DNA of 64,000 bases from an uncultured Thioclava sp. (GCF_913064665.1 NZ_CAJYBT010000018.1:1-64000); one strand, 5' to 3'. Shown: positions 30,596 through 43,055, counted from the first letter of the stretch. Notes: generated from the letters alone by a model not told the origin. Translations and numbers: made by a program.

Positions 30596-30945
30596 TAGTG
30601 AATATCCCAATCGTCGGCGTTGGCACAGGCACCCATCGCCAGCCAATCCGAACGCACCCGCGCCACACGGGTATCCCCCCAGGTACGAAACACGATCACG
30701 AACCCCTCGGGGGTGACCATCTCGGTGGAAATATCCATTCGGCCATTGTGTTTTTGATCAATGTCCCACATCGACAGCGCGACATGCACCAGCGGCTTGG
30801 CTGAGAAAGCCTCGGCAAAACTGACCAATTTGCGCAGTTCGCGCGGGCCATCGCCCGTCCACATCGCGCCACCATCCTGATAATCGGAAAACAACACGAT
30901 GGAGCCTTGCTGCATCCCCATGCGATGGCTTTCGACCGTGATCAT
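30595..30945 (-). CDS. H-type lectin domain protein
   Basis: This 116-residue protein matches the H-type lectin domain (PF09458). The core is FSAKPLVHVALSMWDIDQKHNGRMDISTEMVTPEGFVIVFRTWGDTRVARVRSDWLAMG (residues ~41-99); the strand order and the closing aromatic-rich RTWGDT...VRSDWLA are typical. These domains bind N-acetylgalactosamine in invertebrates, but the role of the bacterial versions is unknown. There is no signal peptide. The ATG at 30945 follows AGGGAGG; codons further upstream are not conserved. It lies alone between the mtlK and atp operons. Confidence 0.8.
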   Translation of the reverse strand: MITVESHRMGMQQGSIVLFSDYQDGGAMWTGDGPRELRKLVSFAEAFSAKPLVHVALSMWDIDQKHNGRMDISTEMVTPEGFVIVFRTWGDTRVARVRSDWLAMGACANADDWDIH

Positions 30946-30996
30946 GGTGACTGACCTCCCTGCCCGATTGCGCGATCTTACGCGGCTCACTGCCCA

Positions 30997-31024
30997 GAAA
31001 AAAGCCCCGGAAAAACCGGGGCTT
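30997..31024 (-). terminator. Rho-independent terminator of the atp operon
   Basis: AAGCCCCGG-AAAAA-CCGGGGCTT is a perfect 9-bp stem with a 5-base loop. On the minus strand it is followed by a run of T residues, 21 bases after the atpC stop. Confidence 0.9.
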
Positions 31025-31045
31025 GTTTCGTGTCTTTTAACCGGC

Positions 31046-31447
31046 TCACAGCGTCATATGAGTGCCCATGGCTTCCATATCCGCCAGCAATTTGGCGGTG
31101 AGATCTGCCACCGACGGGTGAGCCTCTTCGTGCACGCGGCGGGCCTCTGCGATCAGCTTGTCGTGGACTTCACGGGTGAATTCCTCGGCAGGCAACGAGC
31201 GTTCGGCCAGTACCGTCACACCCTCGGGGGTGATCTCGGCAAAGCCACCCGTCACGGCGTAGCTGTGCGTTTCCGAGCGGGTCACCAAGGTGAGCCGACC
31301 GGGGCGCAGCGTGGTGAGCATCGGCGCGTGGCCGGGCATCACCGTCAGGTCGCCATCCGCGCCCGGCACCATGACCTCGATCGCTTCCTCTTCCGAGGCG
31401 AGCTTGCGCTCGGGTGCGACCAGATCGAATTGCATCGTGTCGGCCAT
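31046..31447 (-). CDS. atpC: ATP synthase F1 subunit epsilon
   Basis: Epsilon links the gamma shaft to the c-ring and can inhibit ATP hydrolysis. The 133 residues start [16 protein letters not shown]. The N-terminal beta-sandwich carries [18 protein letters not shown], and [19 protein letters not shown] follows. A short helical C-terminal domain follows, as in alphaproteobacterial epsilon. It is the last gene of atpHAGDC, nine bases after atpD. Confidence 0.96.
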   Translation of the reverse strand: MADTMQFDLVAPERKLASEEEAIEVMVPGADGDLTVMPGHAPMLTTLRPGRLTLVTRSETHSYAVTGGFAEITPEGVTVLAERSLPAEEFTREVHDKLIAEARRVHEEAHPSVADLTAKLLADMEAMGTHMTL

Positions 31448-31456
31448 AACGCCTCC

Positions 31457-33771
<2,315 letters not shown>

Positions 33772-33792
33772 ATCCCTGTCCTTTCAGGCCAA

Positions 33793-35322
33793 TCACGCGA
33801 AGGTCTTGGCGAATTCGTCAATGGCGGCTTTCAGCTTGTCAGCTGCGTCACCCTTGATCTTGGGATCTTCCTGGGTGAGCCAGTCGAGGATGTCTTTGCG
33901 CGAATTGCGCAGATAATCCAGCAAGCCCTGCTCAAAACGGCCAACCTGTGCGACCGGGATCGAATCGAGGAACCCGTTCGTGCTTGCAAAGATCACAGAC
34001 ACGATCTCGGCGTTGGTCAGCGGCGAATATTGCGGCTGCTTCATCATCTCGGTCAGGCGTGCGCCCCGGTTCAGAAGCTTTTGCGTTGCCGCATCCAGAT
34101 CCGAGCCAAACTGTGCAAACGCCGCCATCTCGCGATACTGAGCCAGTTCCAGTTTCACCGGACCCGCCACCGTTTTCATCGAGTTGGTCTGCGCCGAAGA
34201 GCCAACGCGCGACACCGACAGACCGGTGTTCACGGCGGGACGGATCCCTTGGTAGAACAGCTCGGTTTCGAGGAAGATCTGACCGTCGGTGATCGAGATC
34301 ACGTTGGTCGGAATAAACGCCGACACGTCGCCGCCCTGAGTTTCGATGATCGGAAGCGCGGTCAGCGAGCCCGAGCCGAAATCTTCGTTCAGCTTGGCCG
34401 AACGCTCGAGCAGGCGAGAGTGCAGATAGAACACGTCACCCGGATAAGCTTCGCGGCCCGGCGGGCGACGCAGCAAGAGCGACATTTGGCGATAGGCCAC
34501 AGCCTGCTTGGACAGATCGTCATAGATGATCAGCGCGTGCATGCCGTTATCGCGGAAATATTCCGCCATCGCGGTCGCGGTATAGGGCGCGAGATATTGC
34601 ATCGGCGCGGGGTCGGATGCGGTTGCGGCGATGATCGTGGTATATTCGATCGCACCGGTTTCTTCGAGCTTTTTGACAAGCTGCGCCACGGTCGAGCGTT
34701 TCTGACCGATCGCGACATAGAAGCAATGCATCTTATTGTCGGGCGAGGCGTCGTTATACGATTTCTGGTTCAGGATCGTATCGAGCGCGATCGCGGTTTT
34801 ACCGGTCTGACGGTCACCGATGATCAATTCGCGCTGGCCACGCCCGATCGGGATCATGGCGTCGACCGATTTAAGGCCGGTTGCCATCGGTTCGTGAACC
34901 GATTTCCGCGGGATGATGCCCGGTGCTTTGACGTCGGCCACACGGCGCTCGGTGCTCTCAATGGCGCCTTTGCCGTCGATTGCATTGCCCAGACCGTCCA
35001 CGACGCGACCCAGCAGACCTTTGCCAACCGGCACGTCCACGATCGAGTTCGTGCGTTTGACCACATCGCCTTCTTTGATGTCTTGGTCAGAGCCGAAGAT
35101 CACGACGCCGACATTGTCGGATTCGAGGTTCAGCGCCATCCCGCGGATACCACCGGGGAATTCGACCATTTCACCGGCCTGTACGTTATCGAGACCGTAG
35201 ACGCGCGCAATACCGTCACCAACCGACAGCACACGACCGACTTCGGCCACTTGGGCGTCTTGCCCGAAATTCTTGATCTGGTCCTTGAGGATCGCAGAAA
35301 TCTCAGCTGCTTGGATGCCCAT
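33793..35322 (-). CDS. atpA: ATP synthase F1 subunit alpha
   Basis: Alpha carries the non-catalytic nucleotide sites of F1. The 509 residues begin [20 protein letters not shown]. The P-loop is [13 protein letters not shown] (near 170-182). YIGQ-type segments, here [14 protein letters not shown], and the ATP synthase alpha/beta signature [17 protein letters not shown] follow. It begins directly after atpH (TAA then ATG), so translation is coupled. Confidence 0.98.
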   Translation of the reverse strand: MGIQAAEISAILKDQIKNFGQDAQVAEVGRVLSVGDGIARVYGLDNVQAGEMVEFPGGIRGMALNLESDNVGVVIFGSDQDIKEGDVVKRTNSIVDVPVGKGLLGRVVDGLGNAIDGKGAIESTERRVADVKAPGIIPRKSVHEPMATGLKSVDAMIPIGRGQRELIIGDRQTGKTAIALDTILNQKSYNDASPDNKMHCFYVAIGQKRSTVAQLVKKLEETGAIEYTTIIAATASDPAPMQYLAPYTATAMAEYFRDNGMHALIIYDDLSKQAVAYRQMSLLLRRPPGREAYPGDVFYLHSRLLERSAKLNEDFGSGSLTALPIIETQGGDVSAFIPTNVISITDGQIFLETELFYQGIRPAVNTGLSVSRVGSSAQTNSMKTVAGPVKLELAQYREMAAFAQFGSDLDAATQKLLNRGARLTEMMKQPQYSPLTNAEIVSVIFASTNGFLDSIPVAQVGRFEQGLLDYLRNSRKDILDWLTQEDPKIKGDAADKLKAAIDEFAKTFA

Positions 35323-35883
35323 TTATCCGACCTCTTTCATGGCGTTCTTGAGAGTAGCGAGCTTTGCGCGGATCGACGTGTCGATCATGCGCGAACCCAA
35401 TTTTACAATCATACCACCGATGAGGCTTTCATCGACAGCGGTGTCCAGTTTAACGGTTTTACCCGTTTGCTTTTTCAGCGTTTCAGCCAGTTTCTTGGCC
35501 TGTGCAGCAGAAAGTTCCGAGGCCGAGGTGACCTCGGCCGTTACTTCGCCTTTTTCGTCAGCGATCAGATTGCTCAACGCGCTCAGCAAATGGGGCAACG
35601 TGAACAGGCGACGCTTGGCCGCCATCAGTTGCAGCCCGTTGCTCATGGCACTGGACAAGCCCATCTTGCTTGCCAGCGCTGCGACGGCATTCATCTGCTC
35701 ATCGCGCGTATAGACCGGCGAAACGGCCACATCGCGCAGATCAGCAGAGCTTGCGAGCGCCTCACGCAAAGCCGCGACATCACCCTCAAGGGCTTTGATG
35801 CCTTTCGCCTCACGCGAGAGTTCAAAAATTGCAATCGCGTAGCGCCCCGCGATGCTTGCGGAAATCGAAGCTGGTTCGGACAC
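35323..35883 (-). CDS. atpH: ATP synthase F1 subunit delta
   Basis: Delta is the stator cap that joins F1 to the b subunits. The 186-residue product starts at a GTG (35883), read as [20 protein letters not shown], the conserved alphaproteobacterial start, with GGAAGG eight bases upstream. The frame stays open for 76 more codons 5', but that stretch holds the leader hairpin and promoter and is not conserved in type. The C-terminal [26 protein letters not shown] is the family signature. It is the first gene of the F1 operon; the F0 genes are not nearby, as usual in Rhodobacteraceae. Confidence 0.94.
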   Translation of the reverse strand: MSEPASISASIAGRYAIAIFELSREAKGIKALEGDVAALREALASSADLRDVAVSPVYTRDEQMNAVAALASKMGLSSAMSNGLQLMAAKRRLFTLPHLLSALSNLIADEKGEVTAEVTSASELSAAQAKKLAETLKKQTGKTVKLDTAVDESLIGGMIVKLGSRMIDTSIRAKLATLKNAMKEVG

Positions 35884-35948
35884 GTCCACCCTTCCGATGC
35901 TTGTTGCCCCCGTTCCGCGCCCAACGGGCCCGGCGGGAGGTCTCCCCC

Positions 35949-35974
35949 GGCACAAGAAACTCGTCTTTTGTGCC
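35949..35974 (-). promoter_or_regulatory. Leader hairpin upstream of atpH
   Basis: GGCACAA-N12-TTGTGCC is a perfect 7-bp inverted repeat whose interior can pair further (AAGA with TCTT). It lies about 65 bases ahead of the atpH start and just downstream of the candidate promoter, so it should be in the mRNA leader. It could be a stability or regulatory hairpin, or a DNA operator. Confidence 0.5.
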
Positions 35975-35988
35975 ACATATCGGAGAGG

Positions 35989-36017
35989 TGAGTAGCAGAG
36001 CAATTCCCCCCTCGCAA
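35989..36017 (-). promoter_or_regulatory. Candidate promoter of atpHAGDC
   Basis: On the minus strand TTGCGA (36017-36012) and TACTCA (35994-35989) are spaced by 17 bases. The predicted start of transcription near 35982 gives a leader of about 100 bases that contains the hairpin at 35949-35974. Confidence 0.45.
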
Positions 36018-36293
36018 CCATCTTGAACACCAGAATGTGAGCGAAAGACCGCATTTTGCCCTTCGTCGCGATAAGGTGACAGTGCGTGGGTTCAAATGAC
36101 GGCGCTAACACAAAGAATTACACGGTTTGACCGAATCCGCAGCAGATCTTCTCACTAGGGTGATTCACCCCCGCTACCGCCGGGAAAATCGTCGGAATCG
36201 GACCCGATTGCAGGCGTGAGGTCTTGTGCACGTCGCGGGGCGCTTTCATATGCCCCACCATTTCACCATGACAAGCCCCCCGGCGAAGCGCGC
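36018..36293. other. Upstream region of the atp operon with palindromes
   Basis: These 276 bases lie between the methyltransferase stop and the atp promoter and contain no supported gene. Two compact inverted repeats are visible, GGGTGA-T-TCACCC at 36158-36170 and AATCGG-AC-CCGATT at 36196-36209. They are possible regulator sites or further promoters for the atp operon. Confidence 0.35.
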
Positions 36294-37052
36294 TTAAATC
36301 GGCTTGGAGACCGGCTTTACCGCGCCCTCTAAAATCGACAGCGGGCGGCGCACGCGCGCGCCCAAGCCGCTATCATGGCGCGCATGGACCTGCTTGGAGA
36401 CCTCAAGCACGATCACCCCCGCCGCCAGCACGCCTGACACTTTGGTGCCCACCCGCTCCCACATCGCCGCCGAGCGCAGCCAGAAGCGGCGATGGCTGGG
36501 CGGAATATAAAGCGCTGCGGTTTGGCGTTCCGGCACAAAACCCGAGCGGCGCGCCAATTGATCAAGCTGACCTGCGGTGAACGGTTTGCCAAAGCCGAAG
36601 GGCGTCGATTCGCTTGGGGCCCAAAGACCGGCGCGATTGGGCGCGATAAACAGCGCGCGCCCCCCCGGCCCCAGCACGCGCCAGCACTCCGCCATCAACG
36701 CCTCGGTATTATCCGAGGTTTCCAGCCCATGCATCACGATCAGCCGATCCACCCGCCCGGTTTCGATCGGCCAGCGGGTTTCTTCGCACAGCACCGACAC
36801 ATTGGGCTGCCCCGCAGGCCAAGGCATCACGCCCTGCGCCGCAGGCATCAGCGCAATCACCCGGCGCGCGGGTTCCAGATAGGGACGCAGCAGCGGTGCG
36901 GCAAACCCGTATCCCGCCACCGTCTGCCCGCCCATGGCAGGGCCGGTGGCAGGCCACATCGCCAGCACCTTGTCGCGGATCGCGCGTTGGGCAGCGCGTC
37001 CAAGTTGCGTCCGGTAATAGAAATTCCGCAGGTCGAGCACGTCGAGATGCAT
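36294..37052 (-). CDS. Class I SAM-dependent methyltransferase
   Basis: This 252-residue protein has the late half of a type 11 methyltransferase fold. [20 protein letters not shown] opens it, then [29 protein letters not shown] replaces the classical GxGxG SAM loop with a degenerate form. [45 protein letters not shown] is the strand 4-5 region with its PGG turn. The degenerate glycine loop is usual for this Rhodobacteraceae group. The ATG at 37052 has AAGGAGG upstream. It is divergent from gloB with a 62-base gap, an arrangement common in relatives, which suggests a shared regulatory region. The methyl acceptor is unknown. Confidence 0.85.
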   Translation of the reverse strand: MHLDVLDLRNFYYRTQLGRAAQRAIRDKVLAMWPATGPAMGGQTVAGYGFAAPLLRPYLEPARRVIALMPAAQGVMPWPAGQPNVSVLCEETRWPIETGRVDRLIVMHGLETSDNTEALMAECWRVLGPGGRALFIAPNRAGLWAPSESTPFGFGKPFTAGQLDQLARRSGFVPERQTAALYIPPSHRRFWLRSAAMWERVGTKVSGVLAAGVIVLEVSKQVHARHDSGLGARVRRPLSILEGAVKPVSKPI

Positions 37053-37114
37053 TGCGTGTCGGTCCTCCTTTGGCTTAGCTATGTTACAAGATACTCAAAG
37101 CGGTAGAAAACGCC

Positions 37115-37885
37115 ATGTCCGTCGAATTGCTCATCGTGCCCTGTCTCGCCGATAACTACGCCTATATCGTGCATGAGGCCGCGACCGATACCACAACCGT
37201 GATCGACGTCCCCGAGGCCCCGCCGGTCCTCAAGGCGCTGACGGAGCGTGGCTGGAAAGCAAATCTGATTTTGCTCACGCATCATCACGCCGATCACATT
37301 GATGGTGTGCAGGCCCTCGCAGGGGCCACCGGGGCGAAGGTTCTTGGGGCCGCCGCCGATGCCCATCGCCTGCCGCGTCTGGCCCAAGCGCTGCAACCCG
37401 GCGAGATGATCCCGATCGGAATGGAAAAGGTCGAGGTGATGGATGCGCCCGGTCACACCGTTGGCCATCTCGCCTATTACTTCCCCGAGGCGGGGCTGCT
37501 GTTTTCGGGTGATAGCCTAATGAGCTGGGGCTGTGGGCGGTTATTTGAAGGCTCGGCGGCACAGATGTTTGAGACCTTGCAGCGCTTTTGCGAGCTGCCC
37601 GATGAGACGCTGGTTTGCTCGGGGCATGAATATACCGAGGCGAACGGCCGCTTTGCCCTTAGTCTTGAGCCCAACAATCCCAACCTGCTGGCGCGCATGG
37701 CCGAGGTGCGCGAGGCCCGCGCCCAGATGCGCCCTACCCTGCCCGTCGAATTGGGTCTTGAGAAAGTCACCAACCCGTTCCTGCGCGGCGATGACCCAAA
37801 ACTGCGCGCGGCTCTTGGCTTGCCCGCCAACGGCACCGCGCTTGAGGCCTTTACCGAGGCGCGCGCGCGCAAGGACCGGTTCTAA
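37115..37885 (+). CDS. gloB: Hydroxyacylglutathione hydrolase (glyoxalase II)
   Basis: GloB hydrolyses S-lactoylglutathione to lactate and glutathione in methylglyoxal detoxification. It is a metallo-beta-lactamase-fold protein of 256 residues. The metal site is THHHADHIDG (near 53-62), followed by GHTVGHLAYYF, FSGDSLMSWGCGRLFEG (the Asp that bridges the metals) and CSGHEYTEANGRFAL. The C-terminal glutathione-binding end (NPFLRGDDPKLRAAL) is present, ruling out a generic MBL hydrolase. It converges on the transglutaminase-like gene. Confidence 0.96.
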   Translation: MSVELLIVPCLADNYAYIVHEAATDTTTVIDVPEAPPVLKALTERGWKANLILLTHHHADHIDGVQALAGATGAKVLGAAADAHRLPRLAQALQPGEMIPIGMEKVEVMDAPGHTVGHLAYYFPEAGLLFSGDSLMSWGCGRLFEGSAAQMFETLQRFCELPDETLVCSGHEYTEANGRFALSLEPNNPNLLARMAEVREARAQMRPTLPVELGLEKVTNPFLRGDDPKLRAALGLPANGTALEAFTEARARKDRF

Positions 37886-37930
37886 GGCTCGGGCGACACG
37901 CCCAAGCCGTCAGATCATCCTGCGATCAGA

Positions 37931-39028
37931 TCAGGCGCTTAGTTCGTGCGCGGTGATCTGGTAGACGAACGCCTCGGGATCCAGCGAATCTTGGCGTTTT
38001 CCGTCAATTTCAGCCTGCGGATACATCAGATAGGGCAGCATCGGATTGCGTGAGCCCGGCAGCGTCACGTCATGGGCGTAGTTATAGGCGACCCAGTTGC
38101 CCTCCCACGACCCGAACAGCGCGCGCCGCACATCGACCACCTTGGGGTTATCAAGCGCCAGATGTCCCGCGCCCTCTTGCAACATGACCTTGCGCACATC
38201 GGCGGGGTCCACCGCGACCCAACCAAAGCCCGTGAGGAACACTTCGGCCCGGCAATGCTGCGCCTTGCTGATATCGGGGGAATTCGCGCCAAGGCTTTTG
38301 TAGCCGAATTTCGAGGGTGCTACGCGAATGCCGTAAACATCGCGCGCCGGCAGCCCCGCCGCGCGCGCCAGCCCAACATACAGCGCGTTAAGATCGGCGC
38401 ATTTCCCGCTCAGATCGCCCATCGCCAGCATCGAGGCCACATCGCCCAAGCCACAACCGGGTGTCTTGGGATTGCGCACGGTATTCTCGACGATCCACTC
38501 GTAGATGCGGCGAGCGCGGTCCAGATCGGACGTAGCGCCCTTGGTGATCTGATCGGAGGTCTGTTTCACCAACCCATCGGTCGGGATCAGATGCGTCGGC
38601 GCGGTGTAGCGCGCGTGGTCCTGCGTGCTGAGCGCCGGAACGTTGCAGGGGGCGGACAGGTCCACCGCGCGATTCTGCGTCGCGGCGATCGTGCTGAGTT
38701 CAAGCGTATGCGCCTCGTTGCCACCCTTCCAGATCGCATGCACAAAGCTTTCGCCCTTGATGGGGTCGGTCTGCACGCTGGCGCTATCGGCGTTTCCCGT
38801 CCAGCTGATCGCGCCCGGCTTCATCCAATCCGCAGCGGTGACCGAAGGCACGGGCAGCCAGAGTTGCGCGCCCGTCTCGCTGGCAGGCAGCGTGACGCGG
38901 GTGCGCAATTCAAAATGACGCCAGCCATCGGGTTTGGGCGTAAACCCCGCGCGCGCGATGGTTGGCAGCATCGCGCCAAGCGCAGAGGCCGAGCCGATCT
39001 TCATAAGGGTGCGTCTGGTGATCTGCAT
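37931..39028 (-). CDS. Tat-exported transglutaminase-like protein
   Basis: This 365-residue protein has a transglutaminase-like (papain-fold) domain. The N-terminus has a twin-arginine signal: ITRRTLMKIGSASALGAMLP, with cleavage near ARA|G (about residue 27), so it should be folded before export. The domain at residues ~210-310 contains the catalytic Cys in LSGKCADLNALYVGLARAAGLPARDVYG, His in AQHCRAEVFLTGFGWVAVDPAD and the following Asp. The ATG at 39028 is chosen because it begins the Tat signal; upstream open frame is not conserved. Members may act as proteases or cross-linkers; the substrate here is unknown. Confidence 0.88.
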   Translation of the reverse strand: MQITRRTLMKIGSASALGAMLPTIARAGFTPKPDGWRHFELRTRVTLPASETGAQLWLPVPSVTAADWMKPGAISWTGNADSASVQTDPIKGESFVHAIWKGGNEAHTLELSTIAATQNRAVDLSAPCNVPALSTQDHARYTAPTHLIPTDGLVKQTSDQITKGATSDLDRARRIYEWIVENTVRNPKTPGCGLGDVASMLAMGDLSGKCADLNALYVGLARAAGLPARDVYGIRVAPSKFGYKSLGANSPDISKAQHCRAEVFLTGFGWVAVDPADVRKVMLQEGAGHLALDNPKVVDVRRALFGSWEGNWVAYNYAHDVTLPGSRNPMLPYLMYPQAEIDGKRQDSLDPEAFVYQITAHELSA

Positions 39029-39187
39029 GGCTGCGCTCCGTTTTTTCTGGCCCGTCTGTAGGCTTGAGCACGCGCAAGAGCAAGGCCGCCAGAGCCTCGC
39101 CCTCCCCAGCGCCCAATTGCGCGCCCTGCTTGCATCCAACGCCAGTAGCGGCGATATGTATCACGCCCGTTCACAAGTCCAGTTCGC

Positions 39188-40438
39188 ATGCCCCTCCCTG
39201 TTTTATCCCAAGAAATTCGCCGCCAAATCCGCCGTTTCGGCCCCTCGATGGGGCGCCGACCGGGGATTGATATTCTGCGTGGCGCAATCGGCGCGGGTCT
39301 TGCGATTTTCCTTGTGACCTTCGTCGTCGACACCCTGCCCCATTCGCGTCAGGCGGGCATTTATCTGGTCTCATCCTTCGCCTCGACAGCGGTGCTATTA
39401 TTCGTGCTGCCCAATTCGCCGCTTGCGCAGCCTTGGGCCTCGATGATGGGAATGCTGATTTCTGCCGTGGTGCCGATCTTGGTGTTGCAGATGATCCCGC
39501 CCCCCTATGCCGACGGGCTGGCCGTGGCGGCTGCGATTGCGACGATGATGGCGGCGCGCGCGTTGCATCCGCCTGCTGCGGGGATCGCGCTGTTGGTGGT
39601 GCTCGAACATGAGGCGGGGCGTCATCTGGGACTAGAGTTTGCGATCTTTCCCATCGCCACGCTGACAGGGGTGCTGATCGTCTTCGCGATGATCTACAAT
39701 CGCCTCTTCGGCATTTCCTACCCGACCCGACCGCTTTCGTCGACTTCAGATCAGAACATGCGCACGCGTGGCCCTGCCCGCACGCTGAGCCAGCGCGACC
39801 TGGCCGATCTGCTTGTCGAGTTCAATCATTCCGCCAACCTCGCCCCGGCCGATCTGGCGCGGTTGATGGCGGCTGCTGAACACCGCGCCGCCGAGGCGTT
39901 GCTTGCGGGCACTCGGGTGCGCGATATCATGACGCACAACCCCGTCACCGTGACCCCCGAGGCCCCGCTAAGCGAGATCGTGCGCAAGATGACCACCCTC
40001 AATGTGCACACGTTGCCGGTGGTCGATAGCCTTGGCTATTATCTGGGCCTCGTCGATCAGCATGACGCGCTTGATGAGCTGTTCAAGGAATTCGACCTGC
40101 TGCGCCGCCCGTTCCGCTTTCGCGCCGCCCCGCCCGAAGCCGAGGCGCGCGCGATCTTTCACACCGAAGTGCAAACCGTCGAGGGCGACACCCCCGTGGG
40201 CACCCTGCTCGAGCGGCTGGCACGGCGCGAGGCCCGCGTGGTGCCTGTCACCGAAGCGGGCCATCTGAAAGGCATCCTGACGCGCACCGACATCATGACC
40301 CTGCTGCTCAAACACTCTCCCGCCGCGCCCCATGACGACGCTATCGGGGATGCCGCCGCAATCGACACCGTCCCGAGCGAGCCAAACGTGGCACCACCCC
40401 AAGCGCCCGAGCCCGAGCGGCGCCAAACAGAAATCTAG
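39188..40438 (+). CDS. HPP family membrane protein with two CBS domains
   Basis: This 416-residue protein fuses an HPP domain to a CBS pair. The N-terminal half has about five hydrophobic segments and the signature ALHPPAAGIALLVVL (HPP). The cytoplasmic half has CBS 1 (VRDIMTHNPVTVTPEAPLSEIVRKMTTLNVHTLPVVD) near residues 240-290 and CBS 2 (EGDTPVGTLLERLARREARVVPVTEAGHLKGILTRTDIM) near 330-375. CBS pairs usually bind adenosine nucleotides. HPP proteins have been linked to nitrite or anion transport in plants and cyanobacteria, so regulated anion transport is a guess. The start has only a weak ribosome site. Confidence 0.87.
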   Translation: MPLPVLSQEIRRQIRRFGPSMGRRPGIDILRGAIGAGLAIFLVTFVVDTLPHSRQAGIYLVSSFASTAVLLFVLPNSPLAQPWASMMGMLISAVVPILVLQMIPPPYADGLAVAAAIATMMAARALHPPAAGIALLVVLEHEAGRHLGLEFAIFPIATLTGVLIVFAMIYNRLFGISYPTRPLSSTSDQNMRTRGPARTLSQRDLADLLVEFNHSANLAPADLARLMAAAEHRAAEALLAGTRVRDIMTHNPVTVTPEAPLSEIVRKMTTLNVHTLPVVDSLGYYLGLVDQHDALDELFKEFDLLRRPFRFRAAPPEAEARAIFHTEVQTVEGDTPVGTLLERLARREARVVPVTEAGHLKGILTRTDIMTLLLKHSPAAPHDDAIGDAAAIDTVPSEPNVAPPQAPEPERRQTEI

Positions 40439-40524
40439 CAAGCGCACGCCGAGTCGCCCAAGGTTTGTGCATGGCTCTTGAAACATAGCCGCCTCTCCCC
40501 CATTTCGTCTGGGTAACCCACAAA

Positions 40525-40590
40525 CCCCCAAGATATTGCGCACGCTCCGTGCGCCAGCGCACCATCGCCGCGCGAAAGCGGCTGTTTTTA
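40525..40590 (+). terminator. Hairpins and terminator after the HPP gene
   Basis: The sequence ACCCCCAAGATATT (40524-40537) matches the element at 5573-5586 at 12 of 14 positions. Then come two hairpins: GCGCAC-GCTCC-GTGCGC (40538-40554) and GCCGC-GCGAAA-GCGGC (40567-40582). The second is followed by TGTTTTTA, which makes a credible intrinsic terminator. It lies about 130 bases after the HPP stop and 140 bases before clpA. Confidence 0.6.
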
Positions 40591-40727
40591 TAGCGCATTT
40601 CGTATCGATGGCGTTTTTTGGGCACAAAAGACTTGAAGCGCGGCCAAATCCACCGAACTTTAACTATATGAGGCCAGGATAAGTGGAGGGTTCGCCCGCG
40701 CCGCATCCGCAGGATAAGGAGCAGAAC

Positions 40728-43049
40728 ATGCCATCGTTTTCCAACACGCTCGAACAGGCGATTCATGGCGCACTTGCGCTGGCGAATGCCCGGCGCCACG
40801 AATTGGCCACGCTGGAGCATCTCTTGCTCGCGCTGATCGACGAACCTGACGCGGCGCGCGTGATGACCGCCTGTGCCGTCGATATTGATGAATTGCGCCA
40901 GACCTTGGTGGAGTTCATCGACGAAGAACTGTCCACCTTGGAGACCGAGGTTGAGGGCTCTGAAGCGGTGCCCACTGCCGCTTTCCAACGCGTGATTCAG
41001 CGCGCTGCGATCCATGTGCAATCCTCGGGGCGCTCGGAAGTGACGGGGGCCAATGTGCTGGTCGCGATCTTTGCCGAACGCGAAAGCAATGCCGCCTATT
41101 TCCTGCAAGAACAGGATATGACGCGCTATGATGCGGTGAATTTCATCGCCCATGGCGTTGCCAAGGACCCCGAATTTGGCGAGGCCCGCCCGGTGACGGG
41201 GGCCGAGGAAGAACAGAAAGCCGAGGGGGCCGCGCAGCCCGGCGAAGCCAAGGAATCGGCGCTCGATAAGTATTGCGTCAACCTCAACGTCAAATCCGAA
41301 AAGGGCGATGTCGACCCGCTGATCGGGCGCGAACAAGAGGTTGAGCGTTGCATTCAAGTGCTGTGCCGTCGCCGCAAGAACAACCCGCTTCTGGTGGGCG
41401 ATCCCGGCGTGGGTAAAACCGCGATTGCCGAGGGGCTTGCGCTTAAGATCACGCGCGGCGAAACGCCGGAAATCTTGTCGAAATCCACGATCTATTCGCT
41501 GGATATGGGCGCGCTTCTGGCAGGCACGCGCTATCGCGGGGATTTCGAGGAACGTCTGAAGGCTGTCGTCAAAGAGCTGGAAGAGCACAAAGATGCGATC
41601 TTGTTCATCGACGAGATCCATACCGTGATCGGTGCCGGTGCCACGAGTGGCGGGGCGATGGATGCCTCCAACTTGCTCAAACCCGCTTTGGCGGGCGGCA
41701 AGCTGCGCACGATGGGCTCCACCACCTATAAAGAGTTCCGCCAGCATTTCGAAAAAGACCGCGCGCTGTCGCGTCGCTTCCAGAAGATCGACGTGAATGA
41801 GCCCTCGGTGCCCGATTCCATCAAGATCCTGATGGGGTTGAAGCCCTATTTCGAAAAGCACCACGATATTCGCTACACCAATGATGCGATCAAAGTGGCT
41901 GTTGAATTGGCGGCGCGTTATGTCCATGACCGAAAATTGCCGGACAAGGCGATCGACGTAATCGACGAGGCGGGCGCGGCCCAGCACCTGCTGGCCGAAA
42001 GCAAAAAACGCAAAACCATCGGCCCGAAAGAGATCGAGGCCGTGGTCGCAAAAATTGCGCGAATCCCGGCGAAATCGGTCACCAAAAGCGATGCAGAAGT
42101 GCTGCGCGATCTTGAGAAAACGCTCAAACGGGTGGTGTTTGGCCAAGACAAGGCGATTGAGACGTTGGCCTCGGCGATCAAACTGGCGCGGGCTGGCCTG
42201 CGCGAGCCTGAAAAGCCGATTGGCAACTACCTGTTTGCAGGCCCCACGGGCGTCGGCAAAACCGAGGTTGCCAACCAGTTGGCCGACAGTCTGGGCGTGG
42301 AGCTCTTGCGGTTCGACATGTCGGAATACATGGAGAAACACGCCGTCTCACGCTTGATCGGCGCACCTCCGGGCTATGTCGGGTTTGATCAGGGCGGGAT
42401 GCTGACGGATGGGGTCGATCAACATCCCCATTGCGTGCTGTTGCTCGACGAAATGGAAAAGGCGCATCCGGATGTCTATAACATCCTGCTGCAGGTGATG
42501 GATCACGGCAAACTCACCGACCATAACGGTCGCACGGTGGATTTCCGCAATGTGATCTTGATCATGACCTCGAATGCGGGGGCCTCGGACATGGCGAAGG
42601 CTGCGATCGGCTTTGGCCGCGACCGCCGCGAGGGTGAGGATACCGCCGCAATCGAGCGCACCTTTACGCCCGAATTCCGCAACCGACTGGATGCGGTGGT
42701 CAGCTTTGCACCGCTGTCGCGCGATGTGATCTTGAAGGTGGTGGACAAGTTCGTCCTGCAGCTTGAAGCCCAGTTGATTGATCGCAATGTGCATATTGAA
42801 CTGACGCCGCAAGCCGCCAGTTGGCTGGCCGAAAAGGGCTATGACGACAAGATGGGCGCGCGCCCATTGGGCCGCGTCATTCAAGAGCATATCAAAAAGC
42901 CGCTCGCGGAAGAATTGCTGTTCGGCAAACTGACCAAGGGCGGCCTGGCCAAGGTCTCCGTCAAAGACGACGATCTTGTGATCACTGTCGAAGAACCTGG
43001 CAAAAAGCGGATCTCGGGTGCGAAACCACCCTTGTTGACAGCCGAATAA
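40728..43049 (+). CDS. clpA: ATP-dependent Clp protease ATP-binding subunit ClpA
   Basis: ClpA unfolds substrates and feeds them to ClpP. The 773 residues have the two-repeat N-domain ([30 protein letters not shown]), AAA+ domain 1 with [14 protein letters not shown] and domain 2 with [16 protein letters not shown], and the ClpP-binding IGF-type loop, here [10 protein letters not shown]. The middle domain of ClpB is absent, and [10 protein letters not shown]-type linker residues identify ClpA. The start at 40728 follows AAGGAG. No clpS gene is present in the 289-base gap upstream, where related genomes usually have it, so the adaptor must be elsewhere. A GTG-started M23 peptidase gene follows after six bases. 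Confidence 0.95.
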   Translation: MPSFSNTLEQAIHGALALANARRHELATLEHLLLALIDEPDAARVMTACAVDIDELRQTLVEFIDEELSTLETEVEGSEAVPTAAFQRVIQRAAIHVQSSGRSEVTGANVLVAIFAERESNAAYFLQEQDMTRYDAVNFIAHGVAKDPEFGEARPVTGAEEEQKAEGAAQPGEAKESALDKYCVNLNVKSEKGDVDPLIGREQEVERCIQVLCRRRKNNPLLVGDPGVGKTAIAEGLALKITRGETPEILSKSTIYSLDMGALLAGTRYRGDFEERLKAVVKELEEHKDAILFIDEIHTVIGAGATSGGAMDASNLLKPALAGGKLRTMGSTTYKEFRQHFEKDRALSRRFQKIDVNEPSVPDSIKILMGLKPYFEKHHDIRYTNDAIKVAVELAARYVHDRKLPDKAIDVIDEAGAAQHLLAESKKRKTIGPKEIEAVVAKIARIPAKSVTKSDAEVLRDLEKTLKRVVFGQDKAIETLASAIKLARAGLREPEKPIGNYLFAGPTGVGKTEVANQLADSLGVELLRFDMSEYMEKHAVSRLIGAPPGYVGFDQGGMLTDGVDQHPHCVLLLDEMEKAHPDVYNILLQVMDHGKLTDHNGRTVDFRNVILIMTSNAGASDMAKAAIGFGRDRREGEDTAAIERTFTPEFRNRLDAVVSFAPLSRDVILKVVDKFVLQLEAQLIDRNVHIELTPQAASWLAEKGYDDKMGARPLGRVIQEHIKKPLAEELLFGKLTKGGLAKVSVKDDDLVITVEEPGKKRISGAKPPLLTAE

Positions 43050-43055
43050 GCACGC

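Noticed and set aside
35884-36111. N-terminal extension of atpH by 76 codons to an ATG at 36111
   Set aside because: The extra stretch overlaps the candidate promoter and a leader hairpin and does not resemble the delta subunit. The GTG at 35883 begins the conserved sequence and has a ribosome site.
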